Assembly (NCBI GenBank): GCA_965230415.1 | Contig: CBDDKZ010000005.1 | Coordinates: 4,960,001-5,024,000, forward strand | Direction of reading: 5' to 3' | Length of the DNA: 64,000 nt | Source: CBDDKZ01 sp965230415 | Lineage (GTDB): Bacteria > Bacteroidota > Bacteroidia > Cytophagales > JAAEPT01 | Shown: positions 26,342 through 34,975 of the stretch, piece by piece | Layout of the letters: every line of letters starts with the position of its first letter | Numbering within the stretch: the first letter of the stretch is position 1 | Translations under genes and position numbers: made by a program | The notes under the pieces: generated by a model | What the model was told of the DNA's origin: nothing | What the model saw: only the letters and a program-made list of their open reading frames with translations | Databases searched by the model: none

Positions 26342-26755
26342 CTATCGTGCATTCCCTGCATCCAGATCCCAGAAAAAGAAAAAGAAAAACCCGGCAAGCC
26401 ATTCACGCCTGATTCTGTCACCCTCGCCAACCCGGCTTCCTCTGAAATAAACGTCACCATCGTGTTCTACCTCGCCGACCCTTGAACCTCCTATGTAAAT
26501 ATCTCCGTCCGTTTCAATTTGGCCAACTCTGGAACCATACTTGTAAACATCGCCATCAGTTTCTATTTCTCCAATTCTTGAACCATTCTTATAAACATCA
26601 CCATCATGTTCAAACTTGCCTACGCGAGTGCCTTTGATGTAAACATCACCATCAGTTTCAATCTCTCCAATTCTGCTGCCTTTGTAATATACGCTTTGAG
26701 CTTGACAAATAAATCCCGTGCCGATAACCAGTATGGCTAATACTATTTTTTTCAT
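26342..26755 (-). CDS. Secreted 16-residue-repeat protein (beta-flower-like)
   Basis: A signal peptide (ending CQAQ) is followed by about six 16-residue repeats of the form VYxxGSRxGExExDGD, for example VYYKGSRIGEIETDGD. Such repeats are annotated in Bacteroidota as a 5-fold beta-flower fold (recalled family name, not checked). The C-terminus carries six consecutive Phe followed by WDLDAGNAR, an odd hydrophobic tail. ATG 26755 precedes the signal peptide directly. Surface or periplasmic role unknown. Confidence 0.85.
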   Translation of the reverse strand: MKKIVLAILVIGTGFICQAQSVYYKGSRIGEIETDGDVYIKGTRVGKFEHDGDVYKNGSRIGEIETDGDVYKYGSRVGQIETDGDIYIGGSRVGEVEHDGDVYFRGSRVGEGDRIRREWLAGFFFFFFWDLDAGNAR

Positions 26756-27000
26756 GATGGTTGATGTTAATCTTAATAACAATAATATCAAAAATCATTC
26801 CAAACCTCCCCAATAGAAAACAATAGTAGCTTATTTATACTGTACCCATATTGTCATTGCACAGTCATTAAAAGTTTAAGCCTGATAATTTAATTGTACG
26901 TATGCAATAGCTATTCCAGGACATATGCAACAAAAGAAATCTAAATACTTTCAGTCAATTGAATGTAATGGTATAACTAAAGGCAAAACAATGTTGTCGT

Positions 27001-27912
27001 TTATACTTCAACCTGATGGAAAATGTGAGTTTCCTCCCGCTTCGCCAGTTCTTCTTTGTTTGCCACCGTATTATTTACCTTTTCATCTTTATAAAAGCAA
27101 AGTAGAATATCCTGAAAAGACCCCAATTCATTGAAATCAGAACGTAAATTATAATCAAACTGATGATCTTCAAAGGCCTGTACAAACTTGGCAAATTCGG
27201 ACTTCAAGCCATTTATTCTATGATGATATTCGATAATGTATTTGGGACAGTGGTCTAATTTACCTTCAGCAATAATATTTTCTATTACTGCGGTTTCAGC
27301 TCCTTCAATATCCATTTTGATGATATCGAAATTCGCTTTATCAATAAATTTAGATAGTCGCTCACTTTTTACGACAATCTTATTTGCTCCACCCCTTTCT
27401 TCAAAAAAGGAACCAACCAACGTTCCTTTCGTTGTATTAGTATAAAAATCGATGTTGCCTTCCGAATTTGAAAGGCCTACATTAACTAATTGAACATTTT
27501 TGAGCTTATTTTGCTCCACATTGGCTTCCAACAATTTAAATGTGAGCGGATTTGGCTCAAAAGCGATGATTGCGCAATCCGGATAAAGTTTTTTAAAGTA
27601 AAGTACTGACATACCGATGTTGGCGCCACAGTCCATTATTTGGGGGGACTTCTTTTTAGCATCAAAGTAATACTCGTTTGAGAGAAAAATCTCCTCAAAT
27701 AAGTACTTCAAAAGATCGTAATCATAAGCACTTACTTTAAAATCAAACATCTTCTGTGTAACTATTTCTTTGTTCTTGAAAAGTATACCTTTGCAATGAC
27801 TGGAAAGTAAAAATCGAAATACTTCTAACTTTTCTCTGAATGGGTAATGGCTTCTGTTTGCTTTGCGCATAAAATCGATTAGAATTCCTATGTGCTTGAA
27901 AATCTTCTTCAT
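27001..27912 (-). CDS. FkbM-family SAM-dependent methyltransferase
   Basis: SAM motif I is MDCGANIGMSVLYFKK, followed by IIAFEPNPLTFKLL and later IIKMDIEGAETAVIENI, the family hallmark. The last ~60 residues match the FkbM C-terminal region. It probably O-methylates a sugar or lipid. ATG 27912 (MKKIFKHIG) is preferred over the longer frame. Monocistronic between two spacers. Confidence 0.9.
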   Translation of the reverse strand: MKKIFKHIGILIDFMRKANRSHYPFREKLEVFRFLLSSHCKGILFKNKEIVTQKMFDFKVSAYDYDLLKYLFEEIFLSNEYYFDAKKKSPQIMDCGANIGMSVLYFKKLYPDCAIIAFEPNPLTFKLLEANVEQNKLKNVQLVNVGLSNSEGNIDFYTNTTKGTLVGSFFEERGGANKIVVKSERLSKFIDKANFDIIKMDIEGAETAVIENIIAEGKLDHCPKYIIEYHHRINGLKSEFAKFVQAFEDHQFDYNLRSDFNELGSFQDILLCFYKDEKVNNTVANKEELAKREETHIFHQVEV

Positions 27913-28286
27913 GGTCTTGGTTTTTTTGTAGTAAAAAGTTGTAATAATTAAAGTGGTTTGCCACTCATTTGTAAAAAGCAAAAATCTAAATTGTTCTCTC
28001 TTTGTTAAAAAAATAGAATAGAACGCTCAAAAAAAGCGACACTGTCTACATCGCTCAATGTATGAAAACAAACATCGTTATCAAAACTTTGACACCAGGA
28101 GTTTTACCCTGCAATGGAACTCATTGAAAGAGGTACATTTTGAACAAAGAAAATGCTAGTTTTTCCTGACTCTAAAAATAGAACCCTCTCTTTTGTACCC
28201 CAGCTTTTGATAATATTCATCGACATCTGATAACACAAAAGAAACGTTCGTGACAAAAATGTACCTTTTAACTTATTATAAATAGA
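27913..28286. other. Intergenic region, nothing recognised
   Basis: About 370 bases upstream of the FkbM gene and downstream of the DinB gene. No ORF, repeat or terminator stood out. Confidence 0.45.
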
Positions 28287-28811
28287 TCAGCCTTTCTTAG
28301 ACGCCTGTTCTTCCGTTTCAGGTATCCAAAAGAGCTGATAATTAGCTCCTTTCCTTAGTCGCGTTATATACACTATTTGCCCTGTATGTCCTTCCAAATG
28401 AGTCATTGTTCCATAAATAGCACTGAGTAGTTTAGTGTCAAAGCCCTGGATTCTTCTGCTTTCAGCCAACATACCCGAATCGCAATTATGCAGACATGTC
28501 ACTATCTCTGTTTGTAATTCAGACAGCAGTTCTTTTAAGTCCTGTTTACTTTTCATTTGACTTGTTTCAAATTCTTTTGGTCTGTCTCTATGATCCTCTT
28601 GACCGCCAACTCCATGAAGTATCCATTGTCTCAGATTACCATCAAGGTGTAATACCAAATTACCAATGCTATTCATTTGATCATTAGGTGTCCACCAAAT
28701 AGTCACATCATCTAATTGCTGAAGGCAATGTTTAATTCGCATGAATGATTTATTGAGCCTGTGTATGGTCTCTGTCAGAAACATCTCCCCTATTTTTGCA
28801 TCAGTTGTCAT
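28287..28811 (-). CDS. DinB-superfamily (DUF1572-like) protein
   Basis: The 174-aa four-helix-bundle protein has the three metal-ligand His: LVLHLDGN and MTHLEGHTGQ. The N-terminal helix and the WWTPNDQMNSIGNLV segment fit the family. DinB-fold proteins are thiol transferases or unknown metal enzymes; the role here is unknown. Monocistronic. Confidence 0.85.
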   Translation of the reverse strand: MTTDAKIGEMFLTETIHRLNKSFMRIKHCLQQLDDVTIWWTPNDQMNSIGNLVLHLDGNLRQWILHGVGGQEDHRDRPKEFETSQMKSKQDLKELLSELQTEIVTCLHNCDSGMLAESRRIQGFDTKLLSAIYGTMTHLEGHTGQIVYITRLRKGANYQLFWIPETEEQASKKG

Positions 28812-29068
28812 TTCTTAAAACAATATATTTAAACTATGTACCGGACCGGAGTTGCATTTTTTGGATTCAAAAATGCCAAAACAATTCAACATTTAACTTC
28901 TGACCGCTTTTATATTTTAGTTCATGCTGAATTACCTGTTAAAGGTAGCTCTAATTATTCAAAAACCGACTGATATTGCATGCACACTTGTTCAACGTTA
29001 ATCGTTTGTCTTCCCTACTTTTACCAGTTTTAAGCCCTATTTGGAAAAGTAAATCATGAACACAATAA

Positions 29069-29365
29069 TTATGACAATACCACCATGGTACAAATGGCTG
29101 CTATTACATCTTTGCCCTGAATTTTGGTTGATTTTAATTTTAGCGCCCTATTTCCCGAATAGGCTACATATCCACTTAGAGCAGTTATCACTAACAGAAA
29201 GGTATTGCGACCGAAGACAAATACACCTATTAGACCCGTCAAAAACACTCATTTCATTGCTTCCAGCAGAAAAATGTAAGCAGTTGTGGAATAAATAAAT
29301 GCAAAGGCGTCATTTTTAATCAGTACAAGCTGTAATAGCACAATATATTTTAGTATGTTAGGCAT
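29069..29365 (-). pseudogene. Decayed multi-pass membrane-protein gene
   Basis: Reading the minus strand from ATG 29365, a hydrophobic frame is broken by an in-frame TGA (29249-29251). It then continues with GLIGVFVFGRN, FLLVITALSGYVAYSG and RALKLK before a TAA at 29069. The second part resembles the middle helices of small DUF2306-like membrane proteins (helix, short loop, GYRALKLK-type motif). The N-terminal part and the remaining helices are missing or unrecognisable. The plus-strand ORF over it is antisense noise. Confidence 0.4.
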
Positions 29366-29463
29366 TGATATTTCGCAACTTACAACCCAATTCCTTTTAA
29401 AAATTCTTTGACATAAAATAACTTACCAACGTCGCATAGACGCAGGCAAGCTATCTCTCGAGT

Positions 29464-30669
29464 TTAGCCCTTTATCAACTTTCTGATTAGTTTATGGCCA
29501 TTATATTCAACGCTAAGCACATAAGTACCTGTATTCAACTCGTTCAAATCGATTGTATGATTATTTGAAACACTGGACGATTGAAATACTTCATTGCCGT
29601 GTGCATCGAATATTGTTAAATGAACCTGATCTCTTAAAGGATCATTAAATGAAATTTTCACTTCCGACACAAAAGGATTTGGATAGGTGGAAAGGTCTAT
29701 AGGATCTACCTCTTCCATGAATCCTGTTACTACATCATCGATCCTTAAAATGGTACCTTCGGCACCTACGCTGAAACCTGTATATTCTGTTGGGAAGAAT
29801 ACTCCTACCAGGCCGTTGTTAACTGTAGTTGTCTGGCTGTTCCAGTTAAGTCCGCCATCCTCCGTCTTTTGAATCCCGGCAACCTCAGACTCTCCCCCTA
29901 CAATATATCCGGTCCTATCGCTCACAAAAAATACATCCAGGTTCCCATAATTAGCCACAGAACTCTGAGTTATCCAATTATTTCCGCCATCGGTGGTTTT
30001 TATTATTTCGCCATTCCAGCCCACCGCATAGCCTACCGATGCAGAAGGAAAGAATACACTTTGAAGAAATTCTGTCGATGGAGAAGAAACCTCACTCCAG
30101 CTTGTACCTCCATCGTCGGTTTTTAAAATTAAAGAAGTCAAAGGTCCGCCACCTACTATAATACCATTTTGGTCATCCGTAAAATAAACTGACTGAAAAT
30201 AATCCACTTTATTTATGTTTAGGCTATCCCATGATGCTCCGCCATTTGTTGTTCGGAAGGCTTCGCCCTCGGAACCGACGATAAACCCTGTGCTTGCGTT
30301 CACAAAAAAGACGTCACTTAGGAAGGACGAGGTCTCTAAAAGTTGCTCTGACCAGGTGGCACCGGCATCTGTTGTTTTCACTATAAGCGATTTACTTTCA
30401 TTAAAGTCATACCCCACAGCAAAGCCATTGTTTAAATCTGAAAAATAGATTCCCTCCAATAAGAAATCTCCTGAGTAAGCTGTTTCCCAGGTAAGTCCTC
30501 CATCTTCGGTTTTGAGTAGTACGTTGACCCCGGCGACGTAACCAGTATCCTGATTGGCAAAATATACTTCAGATAAGGTGTTCGTTACTCCTGAATTCTG
30601 AAGAACCCATTGTCCGTAAGTATTCGTAATTACTACGAATAATAAAAAAAGTATGCTAAAATTTTTCAT
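29464..30669 (-). CDS. T9SS-exported YCF48/BNR-repeat beta-propeller protein
   Basis: After a signal peptide (ending TYGQ), about seven repeats run to residue ~310, each with a DGGxxW-type Asp-box (TEDGGLTWE, TTDAGATWSEQ, TTNGGASWD and so on) and a GYVAG/GFAVG strand. The last ~75 residues form a T9SS type A sorting domain (DLSTYPNPFVSEV, LNTGTYVLSVEYNG). This is a common secreted propeller architecture; the ligand is unknown. ATG 30669 precedes the signal peptide. Confidence 0.92.
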   Translation of the reverse strand: MKNFSILFLLFVVITNTYGQWVLQNSGVTNTLSEVYFANQDTGYVAGVNVLLKTEDGGLTWETAYSGDFLLEGIYFSDLNNGFAVGYDFNESKSLIVKTTDAGATWSEQLLETSSFLSDVFFVNASTGFIVGSEGEAFRTTNGGASWDSLNINKVDYFQSVYFTDDQNGIIVGGGPLTSLILKTDDGGTSWSEVSSPSTEFLQSVFFPSASVGYAVGWNGEIIKTTDGGNNWITQSSVANYGNLDVFFVSDRTGYIVGGESEVAGIQKTEDGGLNWNSQTTTVNNGLVGVFFPTEYTGFSVGAEGTILRIDDVVTGFMEEVDPIDLSTYPNPFVSEVKISFNDPLRDQVHLTIFDAHGNEVFQSSSVSNNHTIDLNELNTGTYVLSVEYNGHKLIRKLIKG

Positions 30670-30828
30670 TTGATAAGTGTAATATAACGTTGTAAAGATG
30701 GAGTAAATTAAGCCATTATTATTCAACTTTACAATGGTTAAACGTTATTAAAATGTAATCAAAAAAAAGCTTGTTTTCACCTTTTCAAAAGCGTACTATA
30801 GCCGACCTCAAATAATACTCCAATTATG

Positions 30829-31020
30829 TTATTTATTCATTAAATAGTCAATACCCTTTAATATCACTCCCCTGTTTTTTGAACTTGAAATAAATCGAGG
30901 TAGTTTCTCCACCATAGTAGTAAATTGTGCGGATTGCCTTTCACGGAGTTTAGCGGAGACGTAGCGTTTAATCTGTTCCAAATGTTTATGATTAAAAGCC
31001 CATAATACATTTCCTTTCAC
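30829..31020 (-). CDS. Doubtful small ORF
   Basis: 63 codons from a GTG. The product is basic and helical, with no recognised motif. It may be the remnant of a longer gene together with the ORF upstream, since the ~100 bases between them are open in another frame with a basic composition. I keep it only as a possible small or broken gene. Confidence 0.25.
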   Translation of the reverse strand: MKGNVLWAFNHKHLEQIKRYVSAKLRERQSAQFTTMVEKLPRFISSSKNRGVILKGIDYLMNK

Positions 31021-31117
31021 AGGTACCTGCAGTCATAAAGCTTACGAGCCTGGTGCTTGACAAAGAATGCCCGTAGTGGTAGCGATTTACTCTTATTATT
31101 ACGCTTGGCCGTCTCAA

Positions 31118-31366
31118 TCAACTTTTTTCTTCGATACGTGCTTTTCTGATTTTTTGAGATGTAGCTTTCATAGTTTCATCTGCAAGGGGAACTAACAATT
31201 TGATGGCAGCTTCAGATACAATTCCCACTTTATCGTGAATCATTACCTCCATTTGAGCGCTGAGTTTTTCATTATCAATATGTCCGTCTAAACGTAATCT
31301 TAAAGATCTTATGTCGGCATTGGAATTTTCTTTCTTATGCACAAAATGGCGTAATGAATCTAACAT
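31118..31366 (-). CDS. Small basic helical protein, unknown
   Basis: 82 codons from ATG. The sequence is amphipathic and helical, with KLSAQMEVMIHDKVGIVSEA and a Lys/Arg-rich end. No homologue recognised. It lies upstream of the doubtful 63-codon ORF and is separated from the YHS operon by a terminator. Confidence 0.4.
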   Translation of the reverse strand: MLDSLRHFVHKKENSNADIRSLRLRLDGHIDNEKLSAQMEVMIHDKVGIVSEAAIKLLVPLADETMKATSQKIRKARIEEKS

Positions 31367-31425
31367 AAGCGACTATTTATATTAACTCTTCCATGCACAT
31401 TTTGATTATAGCAGAACGCTATAAA

Positions 31426-31455
31426 CCAAAAAAAAGGCACTTATAGTGCCTTTTT
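31426..31455. terminator. Terminator after the YHS operon
   Basis: Stem GGCACT / AGTGCC (31436-31441, 31445-31450) is flanked by A5 on one side and T5 on the other, so it works in either direction. It lies immediately downstream of the minus-strand YHS gene. Confidence 0.82.
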
Positions 31456-31471
31456 ACAGGGTACGAGCACC

Positions 31472-31918
31472 TTAGTTCTGACTCAATTTTGTCCAGTTAC
31501 CATCGGCTTTCTTCACTAAATCTTTATGATTACCTGCTAACCACAGCTGTTGAGCGTCGACCTCCAAATCGTACAGGTATAAATAGTACTTTCCATTTTT
31601 TACTACAAACTTGTTGGGATCTACTCTGAATTTTGCACCAACCGAGACTCCAAATGCACAATACCCGCCATATTGAGGCAGGTATTTTTTGGGATTGGCC
31701 TCAAACGATTTCTTTTGTTTTTCACTAGTAAAATAGAACGCCAAATCGTTGTAAGTTACTTTGTATGCTTTTAATCCTTTTTGGGCTATACCCAAATCGA
31801 GGTATGAAACTGCGCTATAACCCTGAAGGGCGATTTTACTGTCGTCTGTATTAAATTTTTGTGCAAATGTTATCGCTGAGACGAATAATAATATTGCTAA
31901 TACTGCTATTGATTTCAT
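31472..31918 (-). CDS. Secreted YHS-domain protein
   Basis: A signal peptide (SAITFAQ) is followed by the YHS domain: IALQGYSAVSYLDLGIAQKG, FYFTSEKQKKSFEANPKKYLPQYGGYCAFG with one Cys, then VVKNGKYYLYLY. YHS domains of this kind are thought to bind heavy metals or serve redox roles. It is the last gene of the NTF2-SPW-YHS unit. Confidence 0.88.
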   Translation of the reverse strand: MKSIAVLAILLFVSAITFAQKFNTDDSKIALQGYSAVSYLDLGIAQKGLKAYKVTYNDLAFYFTSEKQKKSFEANPKKYLPQYGGYCAFGVSVGAKFRVDPNKFVVKNGKYYLYLYDLEVDAQQLWLAGNHKDLVKKADGNWTKLSQN

Positions 31919-31931
31919 GATTATTTTATTT

Positions 31932-32309
31932 TTATATTTTTTCTTTGTTTAACATTTTAGTGGCTGGTTCAGGACTATTTAAACTTATTACTGCTAAAAC
32001 GGCAAATCCGTTTACCCAATAGTAATAAGCATCTATTCCCTCAAAGGCAAAAAGAAAGGGAGCAATAACAAACATTACTCCTACTATGCCATCTACGATT
32101 AAATGTCCTTTGTAGGGAATAATTTTAAACACCCCAAGTTGATGATCCGTCAATAAAGTCAGGATTAATGCAGCAATGCCTGTCCCTAAGGACAATTGCA
32201 TAGCAAAGACATTCGATGCTCCTAATCCTAAAATAAACGGAAAGACTATTAATGCGAGGGCTACCGGATAATCGAGGTAGGCGTGCATTTGTTTAGTTAT
32301 GAATCTCAT
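31932..32309 (-). CDS. SPW-repeat membrane protein
   Basis: 125 aa with four membrane helices in two related halves: YLDYPVALALIVFPFILGL and HLIVDGIVGVMFVIAPFLF match the two-repeat SPW pattern (Trp replaced here). Role unknown. 13 bases separate it from the YHS gene and 7 from the NTF2-like gene, so all three are cotranscribed. Confidence 0.8.
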   Translation of the reverse strand: MRFITKQMHAYLDYPVALALIVFPFILGLGASNVFAMQLSLGTGIAALILTLLTDHQLGVFKIIPYKGHLIVDGIVGVMFVIAPFLFAFEGIDAYYYWVNGFAVLAVISLNSPEPATKMLNKEKI

Positions 32310-32316
32310 ACCTACA

Positions 32317-32670
32317 CTATGATTTGAAGTATTGTTCTTCGACTATTTGACCATTTTGCCAAACTGAGCGTAATATTTCGTGCCACAGCACCTTACTTCC
32401 ATCTTTCATGTCAAAGTCGAAAGTAAACTCGGCAAAAGACACATTTCCTGCGAGTAAAGCATAGTGCAGCGTAATTTCATTCACATTGCTTATAGCACCT
32501 GTAAAATCTTGCATTTTGGAAAGCATCTCTGACTTATCTTCGGTAACTGTTCCGTCAAAATCAATGGTTTTGGCATTCGGAGCAAAAAACTTATCTGTTG
32601 CTTCAACGATCTGCCCTTTTTTAATCATCTCATTTTTCGACGAGAAGATTTCTTCTAATGATTGTTCCAT
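32317..32670 (-). CDS. SnoaL/NTF2-like protein
   Basis: 117 aa with the cone-shaped NTF2 fold pattern: EEIFSSKNEMIKKGQIVEATDKFFAPNAKTIDFDG at the start and a terminal strand set ending RSVWQNGQIVEEQYFK. Probably a small-molecule isomerase, a binding protein or an orphan. First gene of the operon behind the palindromic operator at 32694-32713. Confidence 0.82.
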   Translation of the reverse strand: MEQSLEEIFSSKNEMIKKGQIVEATDKFFAPNAKTIDFDGTVTEDKSEMLSKMQDFTGAISNVNEITLHYALLAGNVSFAEFTFDFDMKDGSKVLWHEILRSVWQNGQIVEEQYFKS

Positions 32671-32683
32671 TTTCGTTTTAATT

Positions 32684-32713
32684 TTGAATTAGTTGTCAAT
32701 ATTGACATGACAA
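32684..32713 (-). promoter_or_regulatory. Palindromic operator in the NTF2-SPW-YHS promoter
   Basis: TGTCAATATTGACA (32694-32707) is a perfect 14-bp palindrome nested in a wider TTGTCA-N9-TGACAA pair (32693-32713). A weak -7-like TAATTCAA (32684-32691, minus strand) lies just downstream, so the palindrome occupies the spacer, as expected for a repressor. The Crp/Fnr gene upstream is the obvious candidate. Confidence 0.65.
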
Positions 32714-32773
32714 AATTCCTTCATTTTAAAGGCAACGAAAATGAAGCAGATCAAGAAAAACGATTGATCTGGT

Positions 32774-33361
32774 TCAACTTTTTTGGCGTGTTTTTTTATT
32801 ACGAATTCTTGACAAAAATTCAGTTGACATACCTAAGTAAGATGCCAGTGCGTATTGTGGTACCCGTTGAACAAAATTAGGGTAGTTCATCAAAAAATTT
32901 TCATACCTGGCTTCGGCATCGTGTGTGAGGTTTATAAGAATCCTGCGATGTTCAAAAGCGAGCCCTTTTTCGGCCATAATCCGGAAAAAGGTTTCAAACT
33001 TATGGTTAGCACTTTTGAGTTCCTGTTCTTTAGCGTAATCTATTTGTAACAACGTACTGTCTTCTAAAGCTACAATAAAAAGGGTTGCCGGCTGTTCATA
33101 AATGTAGCTGTTAAAATCAGATACCCACCAGTTTTCTATGGCAAATTGTAGTGTGTATTCCTGCCCGTCATTGGCGATCGCATAGGTTCTAAAGGCACCA
33201 TCGATTACAAAAGACCTGCATTTATTAGTAAAGTTAGGCTGAACAATAAACTGTCGCTTTTTAACTTTCACTTCTTCAAATGCAGCAGTAAACAGTTCCG
33301 TCTCGCTGGTTTCTAGTGTAACAAACTTTTGTACGTAATCTAATAGTTGTTTTTTGCTCAT
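32774..33361 (-). CDS. Crp/Fnr family transcriptional regulator
   Basis: About 195 aa: a beta-roll (VKKRQFIVQPN and RSFVIDGAFRTYAI), a dimer helix and the C-terminal helix-turn-helix (YALASYLGMSTEFLSRIRNK). No FeS Cys cluster is visible. ATG 33361 gives the typical MSKKQLL start. Its gene sits directly upstream of the NTF2-SPW-YHS operon and its palindrome, which suggests local control. Confidence 0.9.
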   Translation of the reverse strand: MSKKQLLDYVQKFVTLETSETELFTAAFEEVKVKKRQFIVQPNFTNKCRSFVIDGAFRTYAIANDGQEYTLQFAIENWWVSDFNSYIYEQPATLFIVALEDSTLLQIDYAKEQELKSANHKFETFFRIMAEKGLAFEHRRILINLTHDAEARYENFLMNYPNFVQRVPQYALASYLGMSTEFLSRIRNKKTRQKS

Positions 33362-33601
33362 TGCCACATTATCGCCTATGCACGAAAATTTCAGTCCATA
33401 ATTCCTAAGATTATAAAATTAGTCATCAACATCCAATTATGTTAATCTTTCTTTAAAGATCTTGGTACAAACCTCTTTTCTATACCTTTATTAAAAGAGG
33501 TTCAGCGTTTTATACGTTAGACTTCTATTTTTGAAAAATTTCTGGTGATTTTTTGAATAGTGTCATATAATGAAATCAAGGTATCCGTTTAGCACGTGGT
33601 G

Positions 33602-34228
33602 TTAAGATCTCTTCTTCGCAACAAACCTCGTAACCGACCCTACTCCGTTATGGTAAAGGCCCTCGCTCAATGTCACTTCTTTCTCCGCTAATTCCAAAAT
33701 CTCATAGTCTTTAAAATCTGCTTCGAGCTCTTTGGTAGAAATCAATGATTCCAGGTCGCGCGGCCCGCCAATTTTAGGATTTTGTTCCTGATATTCAGGA
33801 TGGTTCTTACCAAAAGCTTCTACAATCACAGTCCCTCCTTTTTTGAGCTTAGTACTCAATAATCGGTGGTAATCGCTTCTGATTCTTGGAGGAAAGTGGG
33901 CATATATAAGCGCAATGGCATCAAAAGTTTCGTTAGCAAAAGTTAAACCAGGCAACAGGCCTACTTGGTAGTCGATGTTCACGTTATGCTCATCGGCTAG
34001 TTTCAATGCTTTATTTTTGCCTTCTTCGCTGATATCGAAGGCCGAGACCTGCCAACCTTGTGTCGCGGCATATACTGAATTTCTACCCTCGCCCTCCGCT
34101 CCAAAAAGGATGCTTCCGGCTTTAAGTTTTAAAATTTGCGCTTTCAGAAACTCATTTGCTTCTGTTCCATAGGCATAGGCATCTTCTCTGAAACGGTCAT
34201 TCCACCTCTTTAACCAGACATCTGTCAT
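33602..34228 (-). CDS. TehB-like class I SAM methyltransferase
   Basis: 208 aa with SAM loop GSILFGAEGEGRNSVYAA (the Gly-rich motif is shifted to AEGEGRN as in TehB-like proteins), DIS acidic residue after strand 2, FDAIALIYAHFP at motif IV and a C-terminal RFVAKK strand. Relatives include tellurite/thiol methyltransferases; the substrate here is unknown. Confidence 0.87.
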   Translation of the reverse strand: MTDVWLKRWNDRFREDAYAYGTEANEFLKAQILKLKAGSILFGAEGEGRNSVYAATQGWQVSAFDISEEGKNKALKLADEHNVNIDYQVGLLPGLTFANETFDAIALIYAHFPPRIRSDYHRLLSTKLKKGGTVIVEAFGKNHPEYQEQNPKIGGPRDLESLISTKELEADFKDYEILELAEKEVTLSEGLYHNGVGSVTRFVAKKRS

Positions 34229-34275
34229 AATCTATCGTTTTATCGCAGTTAGCCAGCAAACAAAATCGTTATTTA

Positions 34276-34905
34276 CTATTGTTCCAGCTGTTTTAAGTTT
34301 TCTATTCTTTCTTTGATAATTGGCCCATTTTTATAGCCCAGGCTTACGGCTCTTTTCAACTCCTTTTCGGCACGTTCAAATTCACCGTTCATAGCGAGTG
34401 CCAATGAATAATTGGAATAAGCGGTCGCCAGTTGAGGATCGAGTTTTATGGCTTCTTCCAAGGTTTTTATGGCCATATCCACATTATCTTTGAACACATA
34501 AAGTGCACCCAGGCTAACAAGCAATTCAGGGTCGGAAGGGTCTATTTCCTGTGCTTTGGTATAACATGCTTCGGCCAAATCAAATTGAGATGTCAGGCGA
34601 TACACAATTCCCAAATTCACCCAGGCCTCCACATAATCCGGATCTATTTCCAGTGCTTTTTGGTGGTAAAAAATAGAACTGTCGTATTGTTCCAGTTCAT
34701 TATAAGTATTGCCTAATACTGTAAATAATTCTTGCCTTGAATATGCTGTTAGTTCTTTATTCAAAGCTTTACGCAGTTCTTTTTCGGCCAGCTCATATTC
34801 CCCTTTATTGTAATAATTTGCACCATGAGAAATATTCAGATCTCCGTTCCTATTCGCGCATCCGACGAGGATTAAAATCAGTATTAATTTTGCACTCAGT
34901 TTCAT
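34276..34905 (-). CDS. TPR lipoprotein
   Basis: A short signal with lipobox LVGC is followed by about five TPR units (for example YNKGEYELAEKELRKAL, WVNLGIVYRLTSQFDLAEACY, AYSNYSLALAMNGEFERAEK). It probably scaffolds proteins in the outer-membrane lipoprotein layer. Separated by ~45 bases from the methyltransferase gene and likely in one direction of transcription with it. Confidence 0.88.
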   Translation of the reverse strand: MKLSAKLILILILVGCANRNGDLNISHGANYYNKGEYELAEKELRKALNKELTAYSRQELFTVLGNTYNELEQYDSSIFYHQKALEIDPDYVEAWVNLGIVYRLTSQFDLAEACYTKAQEIDPSDPELLVSLGALYVFKDNVDMAIKTLEEAIKLDPQLATAYSNYSLALAMNGEFERAEKELKRAVSLGYKNGPIIKERIENLKQLEQ

Positions 34906-34975
34906 CGTCTAGTTTACGTTATGTCAGGAAGTAAGTTTGGGGCATTCGAACTCATAAAGAACATTTTTGGCTGTA

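Noticed and set aside
26342..26700. CRISPR or other DNA repeat array
   Set aside because: The 48-bp repeats are in frame, have no spacers, and encode a repeat protein.
29056..29298. 80-codon plus-strand ORF
   Set aside because: It is antisense to the decayed membrane-protein frame and has no recognisable motif.
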